Shown one piece after another: positions 39,937 to 47,798 of a stretch of DNA of 47,798 nucleotides; position 1 is the first letter of the stretch, and each line of letters starts with the position of its first letter. Source of the stretch: Treponema sp. JC4 (GTDB lineage: Bacteria > Spirochaetota > Spirochaetia > Treponematales > Treponemataceae). The DNA is taken from assembly GCF_000260795.1 (NCBI RefSeq), contig NZ_AJGU01000019.1:1-47798 (forward strand). The letters are read 5' to 3'. The notes under the pieces were generated by a model. It saw only the letters and a list, made by a program, of their open reading frames with translations. It did no database searches and was not told where the DNA came from. The translations under genes were made by a program, and so were the position numbers.

Positions 39937-40941
39937 TTAGTCCAACGCATGTCCAGCTGAACCGAGAACGTCTGTACATTTGTGCATGTACATCTTCTTG
40001 AGTTCGTCGCGGGCTGGTGTGAGGTACTGACGTGGGTCGAAGTCACCTGGGTGCTCAACAAAGTGGCGGCGGATAGCAGCTGTCATAGCCAAACGTCCGT
40101 CTGAGTCGATGTTGATTTTGCAAACTGCAGATTTAGCAGCCTTGCGGAGCTGTTCTTCTGGAATACCAACTGAGTCAGGGATTTTTCCGCCGAACTGTTC
40201 GATGATTTTTACGTATTCTACAGGAACTGAAGAAGATCCGTGGAGTACGATTGGGAAACCAGGAAGTTTCTTTTCGATAGCTTCGAGTACGTCGAATGCC
40301 AATGGAGGTGGAATAAGAACACCGTCAGCAGTACGTGTACACTGTTCTGGAGTGAACTTACAGCGTCCGTGTGATGTACCAATAGAAATAGCCAAAGAGT
40401 CACATCCTGTTTTTGATGTGAAGTCGATTACTTCTTCTGGTTTTGTATATTTTGATTCTTCAGCAGCAACATCATCTTCTACACCACCAAGTACACCAAG
40501 TTCAGCTTCTACTGTAACATCGTGTGCGTGAGCGTATTCAACAACTTTCTTTGTAAGAGCTACGTTTTCATCGTAAGGAAGAGCAGAACCGTCGATCATA
40601 ACTGATGAGAATCCGTTATCGATACAGTCTTTTGCTACTTCAAAGTTTGGACCGTGGTCAAGGTGAAGAGCGATAGGAATATCACATCCGAGTTCGTGTG
40701 CATATTCTACAGCACCGCGAGCCATGTTACGAAGGATGTTTGCATTTGCATAAGCGCGTGCACCTTTTGAAACCTGAAGGATTACAGGTGATTTTGCTTC
40801 AACACAAGCCATGATGATAGCCTGCATCTGTTCCATATTGTTGAAGTTGAATGCTGGAATTGCATATCCGCCTTTCATAGCCTTTGCAAACATATCGCGT
40901 GTGTTTACAAGACCAAGATCTTTGTAATTAACGTTAGCCAT
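39937..40941 (-). CDS. fba: Class II fructose-bisphosphate aldolase
   Basis: 334 aa Zn-dependent aldolase of glycolysis/gluconeogenesis. Conserved LHLDHGPNFE with metal and catalytic residues, VEAELGVLGGVEDD, SIGTSHGRCKF, IVLHGSSSVP and the C-terminal KINIDSDGRLAMTAA. Codon use looks strongly biased, as in highly expressed genes. AAGGAAG precedes the ATG, and a consensus promoter lies at 40989-41017. The 3' end abuts the tandem repeats. Confidence 0.96.
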   Translation of the reverse strand: MANVNYKDLGLVNTRDMFAKAMKGGYAIPAFNFNNMEQMQAIIMACVEAKSPVILQVSKGARAYANANILRNMARGAVEYAHELGCDIPIALHLDHGPNFEVAKDCIDNGFSSVMIDGSALPYDENVALTKKVVEYAHAHDVTVEAELGVLGGVEDDVAAEESKYTKPEEVIDFTSKTGCDSLAISIGTSHGRCKFTPEQCTRTADGVLIPPPLAFDVLEAIEKKLPGFPIVLHGSSSVPVEYVKIIEQFGGKIPDSVGIPEEQLRKAAKSAVCKINIDSDGRLAMTAAIRRHFVEHPGDFDPRQYLTPARDELKKMYMHKCTDVLGSAGHALD

Positions 40942-40988
40942 ATTACTTCCTTTCTTTAGGCATATAATGCCCGAGTTTTATTTACTGC

Positions 40989-41017
40989 ATTATAAAATTA
41001 ACCGTGATTTTGTTCAA
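40989..41017 (-). promoter_or_regulatory. Sigma-70 promoter of fba
   Basis: On the minus strand TTGAAC (41012-41017), 17-nt spacer, TATAAT (40989-40994). The leader contains a small hairpin GGCAT-TAT-ATGCC before the ribosome-binding site. Confidence 0.8.
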
Positions 41018-41051
41018 TGAAAGTTTTTTATATAGATAGATTTTTTTATAT

Positions 41052-41080
41052 TTGACAAAGATAATTATAGAAAATATAAT
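41052..41080 (+). promoter_or_regulatory. Consensus sigma-70 promoter of the flaA pair
   Basis: TTGACA (41052-41057), 17-nt spacer, TATAAT (41075-41080): a perfect match. The predicted leader is about 85 nt, with stem CCGATA ... TATCGG (about 41111-41146) enclosing ATGG/CCAT, then AAGGAG before the ATG. Confidence 0.85.
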
Positions 41081-41172
41081 TTAATTAGTAATTAATTTGT
41101 GATATTATGCCGATAATACAAATGGGGCGTTAATGTCCATATCGGAATGATATAAGATTCAAGGAGTATTGC

Positions 41173-41937
41173 ATGAAAAGGGGACTTAAAGTCTTAGTTG
41201 GTCTTGCATGTTTTTTTGTCATTGGTTTACCTGCTTTCAGTCAGCCAAGTGCCAAAAGTCTTGCTACAGTATTGATGGACGATTTTGATTCTGTTGGCGC
41301 ACAGGATTATCTGTATGCCGGACAGAAATACAGCTGGGAATGGGATGTACAGGCCAGCCGCTTTGTTGCAGATGGTTTTCCTAAGTTGGAATATTTTAAT
41401 GGTATTTCAAATTCATTGGCAGTTCTTAAACGTGGTATGGATGGCGAGCGCAAGTGTCTTGGCGTTCAGGTTTCATACAAACGTAAGGGAGATAACTGGT
41501 TTGAAGTTTTCCCTGTAAAAGATGGAAAGAATTTTGAACCTGTATTCCAGGGTACTGTTAATACAGTAGATTTCTGGGTATGGGGTGCAAACTATAATTA
41601 TTACCTTGAGATGCTTGTACGCGATGCAAACGGTACAGTTCATGTTCTTAAGGTTGGAAGCCTTGCATTTGCAGGATGGAAGAACGTAGTAGTTAAGATT
41701 CCTGGCTGGCTCTGTCAGCATTCTAAACTTCGTTCAGGTCCTCCTAACATGACATTTGTAGGATTCAGAATTCGTTCTGATGCTGGTGAGTTCGTTGATG
41801 ATTACGCAATTTTCTTTGATGAACTTAAATATACAACAAATACTCTTTCTGATATTTATGATGGTTATGACCTTCGTGATGTATTCGGAAGTACAACTGA
41901 TTCTGACAGCAGTGATGAAGTTGAGGATGGTGAATAA
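41173..41937 (+). CDS. Flagellar filament outer-layer protein FlaA family, first copy
   Basis: 254 aa. Signal peptide MKRGLKVLVGLACFFVIGLP-AFSQ, then the spirochaetal FlaA fold: LMDDFDS, YFNGISNSLAVLKRGM, CLGVQVSYKRKGDNWFEVFP, TVDFWVWGANYNYYLEMLV, VGSLAFAGWKNVVVKIP. The C-terminus is acidic (SDSSDEVEDGE). FlaA forms a sheath on periplasmic flagella. The closest recognisable group is the pair of linked flaA-like genes of Treponema. The stop overlaps the next start in TAATG. Confidence 0.9.
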   Translation: MKRGLKVLVGLACFFVIGLPAFSQPSAKSLATVLMDDFDSVGAQDYLYAGQKYSWEWDVQASRFVADGFPKLEYFNGISNSLAVLKRGMDGERKCLGVQVSYKRKGDNWFEVFPVKDGKNFEPVFQGTVNTVDFWVWGANYNYYLEMLVRDANGTVHVLKVGSLAFAGWKNVVVKIPGWLCQHSKLRSGPPNMTFVGFRIRSDAGEFVDDYAIFFDELKYTTNTLSDIYDGYDLRDVFGSTTDSDSSDEVEDGE

Positions 41938-42659
41938 TGAAAAAGTTGTTAGCTCTTTGTTCAGTTGCAGTTTTATTTGCTGGAATTTCATTTGCCCAGA
42001 ACAATAGTTTGGGTGAGCCAGATCCAGAGAATGTTGGTGCTGATTCAGCAATGGCATCTTTGCGCGAAGTATCTGTAGATAAGTTTGAGCGTGAAGGTTC
42101 ATGGAATGTTCATATTTCATCTGATGATGGTGTAATTGCCGGACGTCTTTTCCAGGGTAGCCCAATCATGAAGGAACCTTTGGAAGAAGATGAAGGAAAA
42201 GAAGATGAAGATACACAGGTTTACGGTGTAAAAGTTTCTTTCTTCCGCCGTGGTATCAACTCTTTCACAATCAAGTCTGGAAGACCTATGCCAATCGAAG
42301 GAACTGTAAAGACAATTTCTTTGTGGGTTTGTGGACGTAACCAGTCTCATGATATGTACGTTCTTGTACAGGATTACTTTGGAAGTAATTTTGAACTTTA
42401 CCTTGGTAACCTCGGCTTCAGTGGCTGGAAAAAACTTACTTGTGTAGTTCCTCCAAGTCCTGATGGAGAACACGGAATTGTTCAGAGTAATGCTTACTTT
42501 GGAGATAAACCTGGACTTAGAATTATCGGTTTCCGTGTAGACTGTAATCCGGTTCAGGCAAAAGGTAAGTTCTATATGTATCTTGATGATTTGAGAGCCG
42601 TAACAGACTTGTACGATATCGAAAATCATGATGAAGATGATATGGTAGATAACTGGTAA
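41937..42659 (+). CDS. Flagellar filament outer-layer protein FlaA family, second copy
   Basis: 240 aa, paralogue of the preceding gene. Signal peptide MKKLLALCSVAVLFAGISFA-Q; shared core VYGVKVSFFRRGINSFTI, TVKTISLWVCGRNQSHDMYVL, LGNLGFSGWKKLTCVVPP, LRIIGFRVDC and YMYLDDLRAVTDLYDI; acidic C-terminus. Translationally coupled to the first copy. Together they would give two sheath subunits in the periplasm. Core filament genes flaB are not in the window. Confidence 0.9.
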   Translation: MKKLLALCSVAVLFAGISFAQNNSLGEPDPENVGADSAMASLREVSVDKFEREGSWNVHISSDDGVIAGRLFQGSPIMKEPLEEDEGKEDEDTQVYGVKVSFFRRGINSFTIKSGRPMPIEGTVKTISLWVCGRNQSHDMYVLVQDYFGSNFELYLGNLGFSGWKKLTCVVPPSPDGEHGIVQSNAYFGDKPGLRIIGFRVDCNPVQAKGKFYMYLDDLRAVTDLYDIENHDEDDMVDNW

Positions 42660-42677
42660 TATAAACCTTGAATTAGA

Positions 42678-42702
42678 AAGCGGCTTTCGAGCCGCTTTTT
42701 TT
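42678..42702 (+). terminator. Terminator after the flaA pair (bidirectional)
   Basis: AAGCGGCT-TTCG-AGCCGCTT with T7. The T-run overlaps the stop codon of the convergent gene at 42701, and the left arm is preceded by A-rich sequence, so it may serve both. Confidence 0.9.
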
Positions 42703-43435
42703 ATGCCTTAATGACTTTTTTGTAGTAATGACTTTTATTTTCTGTTTTTGTTTGAGTAATAAGTTCTACCTTTTTTAGAAACCAGATTATAAGGTTTGAA
42801 TTGTTGTAAATTCTTGCAAGGCATAGTTTTTCTTCTTTTAAATGTTTTGCGATATCTTTTGCACAGAATTCATCCGGAAGTTTTTTTGGCAGAAGTGCAA
42901 GATAATTATCTGCAGTTTTAAAGGTGTGAATCTTATTTATTTCGTCCAGTTTTTTGTTAATTTTATTCCAGTCTTTTTTGAATCTTCTTTTTTTATTTTT
43001 TGACTGAACTTCAGTTTCTTCTTTAATTCTTATTTCTGTGATGTTAATTTCCGGAACTTCAAGTGTAAAATTTTTATCAAAGAGAATAGGGGATATTCCG
43101 GCTGCTTCCCTGAAAATGTCGTAAACCGAGCCTTTCTTAGAACTGCGGCTCTTTTTAATAATATTTCCGTCTTTGTCTTTTAATTCAATGTTTTTTCTTA
43201 TAACAACCGGGTGAACAACTTTAATTTTCAATCCTTTTTCTAAAGTATCTTTGATTTTTGGATAGAGCTGTTTAAGGTTTTTATTCTGAATTTCGATTAC
43301 TTCGCCGTCTTTTGTGATTATGTCGTAAATGTGACCGAATTTTTCTACTTCAGTGCTGCCGTCTGTCTGGTATGCGTAAAGTTTTTTTAATGTATTGTGC
43401 AGACTGCTTTCATTTAGAACGCTGAAATTAGACAT
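42701..43435 (-). CDS. Conserved spirochaetal hypothetical protein with nuclease-like N-terminus
   Basis: 244 aa, no signal peptide. I recall similar Treponema proteins starting MSNFSVLNES.LH..LK, but no established function. The segment GHIYDIITKDGEVIEIQNKNLKQL fits a restriction-endonuclease-like core (D ... ExQxK, a variant of the PD-(D/E)xK pattern), followed by KVVHPVVIRKNIELKDKDG. The middle is Lys/Arg-rich (SKNKKRRFKKDWNKINKKLD), and the C-terminal 80 residues look like a winged helix (AKDIAKHLKEEKLCLARIY). A DNA-related role is inference only. Confidence 0.6.
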   Translation of the reverse strand: MSNFSVLNESSLHNTLKKLYAYQTDGSTEVEKFGHIYDIITKDGEVIEIQNKNLKQLYPKIKDTLEKGLKIKVVHPVVIRKNIELKDKDGNIIKKSRSSKKGSVYDIFREAAGISPILFDKNFTLEVPEINITEIRIKEETEVQSKNKKRRFKKDWNKINKKLDEINKIHTFKTADNYLALLPKKLPDEFCAKDIAKHLKEEKLCLARIYNNSNLIIWFLKKVELITQTKTENKSHYYKKVIKA

Positions 43436-43524
43436 GGTTTTGCTATTAATATTTTTAGTAAATTGACATTAAGTATTTTTTATAAAAAAAGATTATTTTT
43501 CTAAATTATCGGTAAAAAAATGGA

Positions 43525-43596
43525 TTGACTTTAGGAAATTTTGGTATAAAATGATAGATAAGTGGGAAAAAGTGGTAAAAAGTGGTGTTAAGTGGG
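43525..43596 (+). promoter_or_regulatory. mraZ promoter with four MraZ-binding boxes
   Basis: TTGACT (43525-43530), 16-nt spacer, TAAAAT (43547-43552). It is followed by four direct GTGG(G/T) boxes at 43562, 43572, 43582 and 43592, each 10 bp apart, the array recognised by the MraZ autorepressor. The last box ends one base before the ATG, so MraZ would cover the transcription start and the ribosome-binding region of the whole division cluster. Confidence 0.85.
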
Positions 43597-43597
43597 T

Positions 43598-44041
43598 ATG
43601 AATCTATTAACTGGTGAATACAATAATACAATCGATGAAAAAGGACGTCTCTCATTTCCTGCTAAACTGAGAACGGCTGTAAATCAGAATGTACTTATTG
43701 TTACTAAAGGTTCAGAACGCTGCTTATGGCTTTTTACTACGGAAGAATGGGAATCTTTTCAGACAAAACTGATGGGTAATGCTTCAATGATGAAATCTAA
43801 AGACAGACAGATTGTCCGTCACTTTGTTGCACCAGCCCAGGAAGTTGAGTTTGATAAAAACGGACGACTTTCTATCCCACAGAGCTTGCGCGAATATGCA
43901 GGGCTTTCAAAGGACTGTACTGTTTTGGGTATTTCAAAATATATAGAACTTTGGGATTCTGCTGAATATAAAAAGTGCGAAGATGAAAGCTCTGAATCTT
44001 TCCAGGAAGCAATGGAAGAATTCAGTGATATCACCTTCTAA
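43598..44041 (+). CDS. mraZ: Transcriptional regulator MraZ
   Basis: 147 aa, two AbrB-like SpoVT half-domains, each with the DxxGR motif (NTIDEKGRLSFPAKLR; EFDKNGRLSIPQSLR). It represses its own dcw operon by binding the boxes upstream. I start at ATG 43598 (MNLLTGEY); the open frame begins at GTG 43592, but that GTG is part of the fourth binding box and no Shine-Dalgarno fits it. First gene of the division/cell-wall cluster. Confidence 0.94.
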   Translation: MNLLTGEYNNTIDEKGRLSFPAKLRTAVNQNVLIVTKGSERCLWLFTTEEWESFQTKLMGNASMMKSKDRQIVRHFVAPAQEVEFDKNGRLSIPQSLREYAGLSKDCTVLGISKYIELWDSAEYKKCEDESSESFQEAMEEFSDITF

Positions 44042-44067
44042 AAAGTTTGGGTTTGGAAGTAAGAAAG

Positions 44068-45054
44068 TTGGAAATTGTTCATACACCTGTTCTTTTGAAT
44101 GAATGTCTCGAATATCTGGCGCCGTTGGGGGAACCGTACGAAAATCATGCCGTTATGGTTGATTCAACTACGGGGGAGGGCGGCCATTCTTTTAATTTCT
44201 TAACAAAATTTCCAAATCTTGAACTTAACTGTCTTGATGCTGATCCTGTAATTCAGGCTCGTGCTAAAGAACGCCTTGCACCTTTTGGAGATCGCGTTCA
44301 TTTTTACAGCGGCTGGTTTCAGGATTTTTATGCAGATTATCCTTCTGATTTCAAAAAGCCTGATATCATTCTTTTTGATCTTGGAATTTCTGTATTTCAT
44401 TATGAAAAATCTGAGCGTGGTTTTTCTTTCCGTTATGATGAAAAGCTTGATATGCGCCTTAATGAAAATGCAGGTGAATCTGCGGCTGACCTTGTAAATA
44501 ATCTTCCAGAAGAAAAGCTTGCAGATTTAATTTACCTTTATGGTGAAGAAAAACTCAGCCGCCGCATTGCAAAAGCAATCTGCGATGCCCGTAACGGCGG
44601 TAAAATCGAATCATCAAAAAATCTTGCAGAAATTATCTGGAATGCAGTTCCTGCAAATTACCGCTACGGACAGATTCATCCTGCAACAAGAACTTTCCAG
44701 GCTCTTCGTATTGCAGTTAATGGTGAACTTAAACGCCTTCCACAGGCTCTTCATAATGCATTTAACTGTCTGAATGTGGGCGGAAAAATGGGAGTTATTA
44801 CCTTTCATTCGCTTGAAGACAGAATTGTAAAAAATTACTTCAGAAATTTGGGAAAACAGTGTGTTTGCCCGCCGGAAGTTGCTCAGTGCAGATGCGGCGG
44901 AAAAGAGTGTGCAGAAATCCTTACCCGTAAACCAGTCTGCCCTTCTGAAGAAGAAATAAAAACTAACAGTCCGTCCAGAAGTGCAAAGCTTCGCGTGGTA
45001 AAAAAAATATGTCAGGCATCAGACTTCAGACTGGATGGAGTGATCGGATACTAG
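44068..45054 (+). CDS. rsmH: 16S rRNA m4C1402 methyltransferase RsmH (MraW)
   Basis: About 328 aa. SAM-binding VDSTTGEGGHSFNFL, IILFDLGISVFHYEKSERGFSFR, the conserved HPATRTFQALRIAVNGE and ITFHSLEDRIVKNYF; C-terminal Cys cluster CVCPPEVAQCRCGGKECAE. No ATG is available: candidates are TTG 44047 and TTG 44068. I prefer 44068 because GGAAG lies 8 nt before it and it yields MEIVHTPVLLNE, the usual family N-terminus. Follows mraZ by 26 nt. Confidence 0.94.
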   Translation: MEIVHTPVLLNECLEYLAPLGEPYENHAVMVDSTTGEGGHSFNFLTKFPNLELNCLDADPVIQARAKERLAPFGDRVHFYSGWFQDFYADYPSDFKKPDIILFDLGISVFHYEKSERGFSFRYDEKLDMRLNENAGESAADLVNNLPEEKLADLIYLYGEEKLSRRIAKAICDARNGGKIESSKNLAEIIWNAVPANYRYGQIHPATRTFQALRIAVNGELKRLPQALHNAFNCLNVGGKMGVITFHSLEDRIVKNYFRNLGKQCVCPPEVAQCRCGGKECAEILTRKPVCPSEEEIKTNSPSRSAKLRVVKKICQASDFRLDGVIGY

Positions 45055-45055
45055 G

Positions 45056-46849
45056 ATGAGAGTTGAAATTGGAGATTTTTTCAAAAAGCTGCTGCTTTGT
45101 CTGCTTGCTTTGGCTATTCCTGTAATGCTTTACCTTTATGCAGTTCAGGCAAAGCGTTATACAGATCTTGAAAAGGATCTGCGGGATCTTGAACGTAAGC
45201 AGGCCGAGCTTATAGAGCAGAATAAAAAGCTTGTAAGTGACATAAGCGTTCTTTCGAGCGCAGATAGAATTGAAAAACTTGCCCTTGAAGATCTTGGAAT
45301 GCACAAGGCTCAGGCAAAAGATATTGTCCGTGTTGAAATGACCGGCGAAAGAAAAAATAAAAATAGCGAGAGAGTATTTATGAAAGAAGAATCGTTGTTA
45401 ACAAAAGATGAACTTGTCTCTGGTACTTCAGGTTTTGCTTTAGAAAACGGGGCAGACTGCTATTTTACAAATGTTGTTACAGACAGTCGTAATGTTTGTA
45501 AAAATTCAATGTTTGTTCCTCTTGTAGGTGAATTTCAGAACGGTCACAAATATATTCCTCAGGCTCTTGAAGCAGGAGCCTCTGTAGTTTTGTTGAATAA
45601 AGCAGAACTTTCTGAAAAGGGCAGCCTTTATGAAAAAATTGCTTCTGAAAATCCTTCAGTTCTTTTTATTGCGGTTGAAAATACCCTTCATGGACTTCAG
45701 GATGCTGCCGAAAAATATGTAGAAAAATTTACTGATTTAACTAAGGTTAGTATTACCGGTTCAAGCGGTAAAACTACCACAAAAGAAATGATGGTGAGTG
45801 TTGTAAAGCAGCATTATGGTGAGGATTTTGTTGTACACACTCAGGGAAACCTTAATTCTGAAACAGGACTTCCTCTTTCTGTTTTCAATATCCGTAAGGC
45901 TCATAAAATCGGAGTTTTTGAAATGGGAATGAACCGCGAAAACGAAATCGGTGAAATTTCAAAAGTTCTTAAATCTCAGTATGGTATCATTACAAATATT
46001 GGTACTGCCCACATCGGAATTCTTGGCAGCAAGGAAAATATTGCCCGCGAAAAAAGAAAGTCTTTAGATTATATTCCTTCTAACGGAGCTGCTTTTGTTC
46101 CTGCAAATGATGAATTTGCAGATTTCTGTACAGAAAACGTAAAGGGAAAAATCGTAAAATTCGGCGCAGATAATACTGATAAGGGCCGCTGGAGCATTCA
46201 GCTTATTAAAGATGACGGTCTTTTTGGAATTAATTTTAAAATCAACGGTGTAAACGTAAAGCTTCCATTAAGCGGTCAGCACAATTATTACGATGCCCTT
46301 GCTGTTGTTGAATGTGCAGAAGAGCTTGGTATTTCTGAAGAGGAAATTAAGGCTGGCCTTGAAAGCATGAAGTCTGTAAGCGGAAGAATGGAAACTACTT
46401 CTTTCCAGGCTCATAACGGGGCTGAAATTACAGTTATTAAGGACTGCTATAACGCAAATCCTGATTCTATGGATAAACTTCTTACATTTGTTGATAAGCT
46501 TGATAACGGCGGACGAAAACTTCTTGTCCTTGGTGATATGAAGGAACTTGGTGCAAACGCAAAAGAAGCGCACCAGGCTGTAGGACAGAAAATTCTTGAA
46601 GTAAAGCCTGATTATACCTTCCTTGTTGGTAACGAAATGAAGGCTGCTTATGAGCTTATTAAAAACCGTCCTAACGTATTCTGGTTTGAAAAAAATACAG
46701 ATGACGTTTTTGATTTAATCGTAAAGACAATTAATCACGCTGTAAAAAAGAATGATATCGTAGTTTTAAAAGGTTCTAACAGCATGAATCTTGTAAAAGT
46801 TTACGAAAAAATGCTTGAGACTGTTACTGTAATGCAGGAGGTCCGCTAA
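45056..46849 (+). CDS. murF: FtsL-like division protein fused in frame to MurF
   Basis: 597 aa in one frame. Residues 1-108 are FtsL-like: TM helix 11-30 (KLLLCLLALAIPVMLYLYAV), then a leucine-zipper coiled coil 35-82 and the typical C-terminal RIEKLALEDLGMHKA. From M109 (ATG 45380) the rest is MurF (UDP-MurNAc-tripeptide:D-Ala-D-Ala ligase), about 489 aa: TDSRNVCKNSMFVPLVGE, ATP loop SITGSSGKTTTKEM, MGMNRENEIGEI, CYNANPDSM. There is no stop between them. An internal ribosome-binding site GAGAGAG precedes ATG 45380, so a separate MurF may also be made. rsmH ends 1 nt before the start. Confidence 0.88.
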   Translation: MRVEIGDFFKKLLLCLLALAIPVMLYLYAVQAKRYTDLEKDLRDLERKQAELIEQNKKLVSDISVLSSADRIEKLALEDLGMHKAQAKDIVRVEMTGERKNKNSERVFMKEESLLTKDELVSGTSGFALENGADCYFTNVVTDSRNVCKNSMFVPLVGEFQNGHKYIPQALEAGASVVLLNKAELSEKGSLYEKIASENPSVLFIAVENTLHGLQDAAEKYVEKFTDLTKVSITGSSGKTTTKEMMVSVVKQHYGEDFVVHTQGNLNSETGLPLSVFNIRKAHKIGVFEMGMNRENEIGEISKVLKSQYGIITNIGTAHIGILGSKENIAREKRKSLDYIPSNGAAFVPANDEFADFCTENVKGKIVKFGADNTDKGRWSIQLIKDDGLFGINFKINGVNVKLPLSGQHNYYDALAVVECAEELGISEEEIKAGLESMKSVSGRMETTSFQAHNGAEITVIKDCYNANPDSMDKLLTFVDKLDNGGRKLLVLGDMKELGANAKEAHQAVGQKILEVKPDYTFLVGNEMKAAYELIKNRPNVFWFEKNTDDVFDLIVKTINHAVKKNDIVVLKGSNSMNLVKVYEKMLETVTVMQEVR

Positions 46850-47798
46850 ATGGAAAGCTTTACCTTTTACGCAAACCGGCCTTCTGAAAATTATCATAAG
46901 GTTGATATGCTTCTTTTTGTTTCTATGATTCTGCTCTGGGGACTTGGAGTATTTTCAATTTTTATCTGCTCTCAGAGACTTGGAAGTAACCGTTTTGGAA
47001 ATCCTTACTATTTTGTTAACCGCCATCTGATCTGTTCTTTTGCAGGTGCGGTTTTGTTTTTGTTTTTCCTGGTTACAGATATGAGTTTTGTAAGAAAGCT
47101 GGTATTTCTGATTGTGTTTTTTTCAATTATCACTTGTATTTTTACATATTTTCCGGGAATTTCCATTGAAAAAAACGGTGCCCGCCGCTGGCTTAAAATG
47201 CCTATGAATTTTACTTTCCAGCCTTCGGAGTTGATGAAGTTTGCCCTTGTTCTTTTTATTGCAAACTATTTTGAAAAGCAGGAAGAAATTCTTGATGAAG
47301 AGGAAAAAACTGTTTTTCCTTGTGTAGTAGGATTTTTTGTTTTTGTGGGCTGTGTAATGGCTCAGAAAGACTTTTCGACAGGACTTTTTCTTGCTTTGAT
47401 TGGAATTCTGATGTTTTTTGTTTCAGGAACAAAGCTCAGATGGCTTTTTCCGTTTATGTTTGTTGCAATTCCTGCTGTAATCCTTCTGATAACACTGGAA
47501 CAGTACCGAATGGAACGAATTATCGGTTTTTTAAGACCTGATGAATTTGCTTCTTCTGTAAACTATCAGACACTGGCTGCAAAAAGAGCGATAAGTGCCG
47601 GTGGAATGTGGGGAAACGGAATCGGAAGCGGACTTACAAAAATAAACAGCATTCCGGAAGTTCAGGCCGACTATATTTTTGCCGGCTGGTCTGAAGCAAT
47701 GGGCTTTGGTGGAGTTCTTGCTTATTTTGGACTTCTCTGCATTTTTGCCTGGCGCGGTTATATGGCGGCTTTCAACTGTCCTTCGCGTTTTACGGGGT
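46850..47798 (+). CDS. ftsW: SEDS-family peptidoglycan polymerase FtsW (partial, runs off right edge)
   Basis: About 316 codons visible. My translation begins MESFTFYANRPSENYHKVDM and continues with a string of membrane helices. SEDS hallmarks: NGARRWLKMPMNFTFQPSEL, AQKDFSTGLFLALIG, YQTLAAKRAISAGGMWGNGI, GSGLTKINSIPEVQADYIF, in the order of FtsW/RodA. It is placed directly after murF (TAA then ATG, with AGGAGG inside the murF end), as in treponemal dcw clusters, which favours FtsW over RodA. It polymerises septal glycan with a class B PBP. The C-terminus is missing. Confidence 0.95.
   Translation, partial: MESFTFYANRPSENYHKVDMLLFVSMILLWGLGVFSIFICSQRLGSNRFGNPYYFVNRHLICSFAGAVLFLFFLVTDMSFVRKLVFLIVFFSIITCIFTYFPGISIEKNGARRWLKMPMNFTFQPSELMKFALVLFIANYFEKQEEILDEEEKTVFPCVVGFFVFVGCVMAQKDFSTGLFLALIGILMFFVSGTKLRWLFPFMFVAIPAVILLITLEQYRMERIIGFLRPDEFASSVNYQTLAAKRAISAGGMWGNGIGSGLTKINSIPEVQADYIFAGWSEAMGFGGVLAYFGLLCIFAWRGYMAAFNCPSRFTG

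Noticed and set aside
43592-43597. GTG 43592 as the mraZ start
   Set aside because: The codon is part of the fourth MraZ box; ATG 43598 gives the usual family N-terminus.
1-47798. Insertion sequences, prophage or integrative element genes
   Set aside because: No transposase, integrase, phage structural or conjugation gene is visible; all long frames are assigned to cellular families.

Overview
This is spirochaete chromosome, almost certainly a host-associated Treponema (rumen, gut or oral type). The evidence is a pair of FlaA-type outer-layer periplasmic flagellin genes, a division cluster in treponemal order (mraZ, rsmH, ftsL, murF, ftsW), an Omp85-like outer-membrane protein, a FHA/phosphatase/kinase group and moderate-to-low GC. 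I see no complete insertion sequence, integrase or prophage. The window is mostly core genome, with one accessory locus at the left edge and several families of palindromic repeats between genes.

Layout. (1) 1-4610: a type II-C CRISPR-Cas locus read leftward (cas9, cas1, cas2). cas1 is broken by two opposite frameshifts as sequenced. A tracrRNA-like structured transcript is predicted divergently from cas9; the CRISPR array must lie left of the window. A DUF3841 gene and tRNA-Arg(UCU) follow. (2) 5307-10557: the sufCBDSU iron-sulfur operon (leftward), interrupted by repeats and by a remnant of a second sufD 5' end. (3) 10822-16332: uracil/xanthine permease, a lipase-like hydrolase, then FHA protein, PPP-type phosphatase and membrane Ser/Thr kinase. 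(4) 16491-25700: luxS, lon, a HAD phosphatase, a diguanylate cyclase, a Cys-rich C_GCAxxG protein, yigZ, a ParC/GyrA-like topoisomerase subunit and rsgA. (5) 25726-33440: mutS2, a methyltransferase, a carboxylesterase lipoprotein, a Dabb protein, and the asd/dapA lysine-diaminopimelate operon. (6) 33577-41000: Omp85-like protein, aroC, a DD-carboxypeptidase, a chemoreceptor and class II aldolase. (7) 41052-47798: the flaA pair, a spirochaetal hypothetical with a nuclease-like core, then mraZ-rsmH-[ftsL-murF]-ftsW, cut by the right edge.

The most unusual content is non-coding. Family B (24503-24643 and 28352-28497) is a roughly 145-nt multi-stem element. Its paired arms differ between the two copies but still pair, while the intervening loops are conserved, as expected of a structured RNA or a hairpin-driven mobile element. 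Family A (six full copies and one partial) is a nested palindrome around a constant CTAAA...TTTTTAACG core with covarying stems. All copies are on the same strand; one is inserted inside a family C repeat, and one partial copy together with a related flanking repeat supplies ribosome-binding sites to unrelated genes. Several genes (FHA, lon, diguanylate cyclase, esterase, probably cas9) have a -10 box only 6-8 nt before the start codon, suggesting leaderless mRNAs. ftsL and murF form one uninterrupted reading frame.
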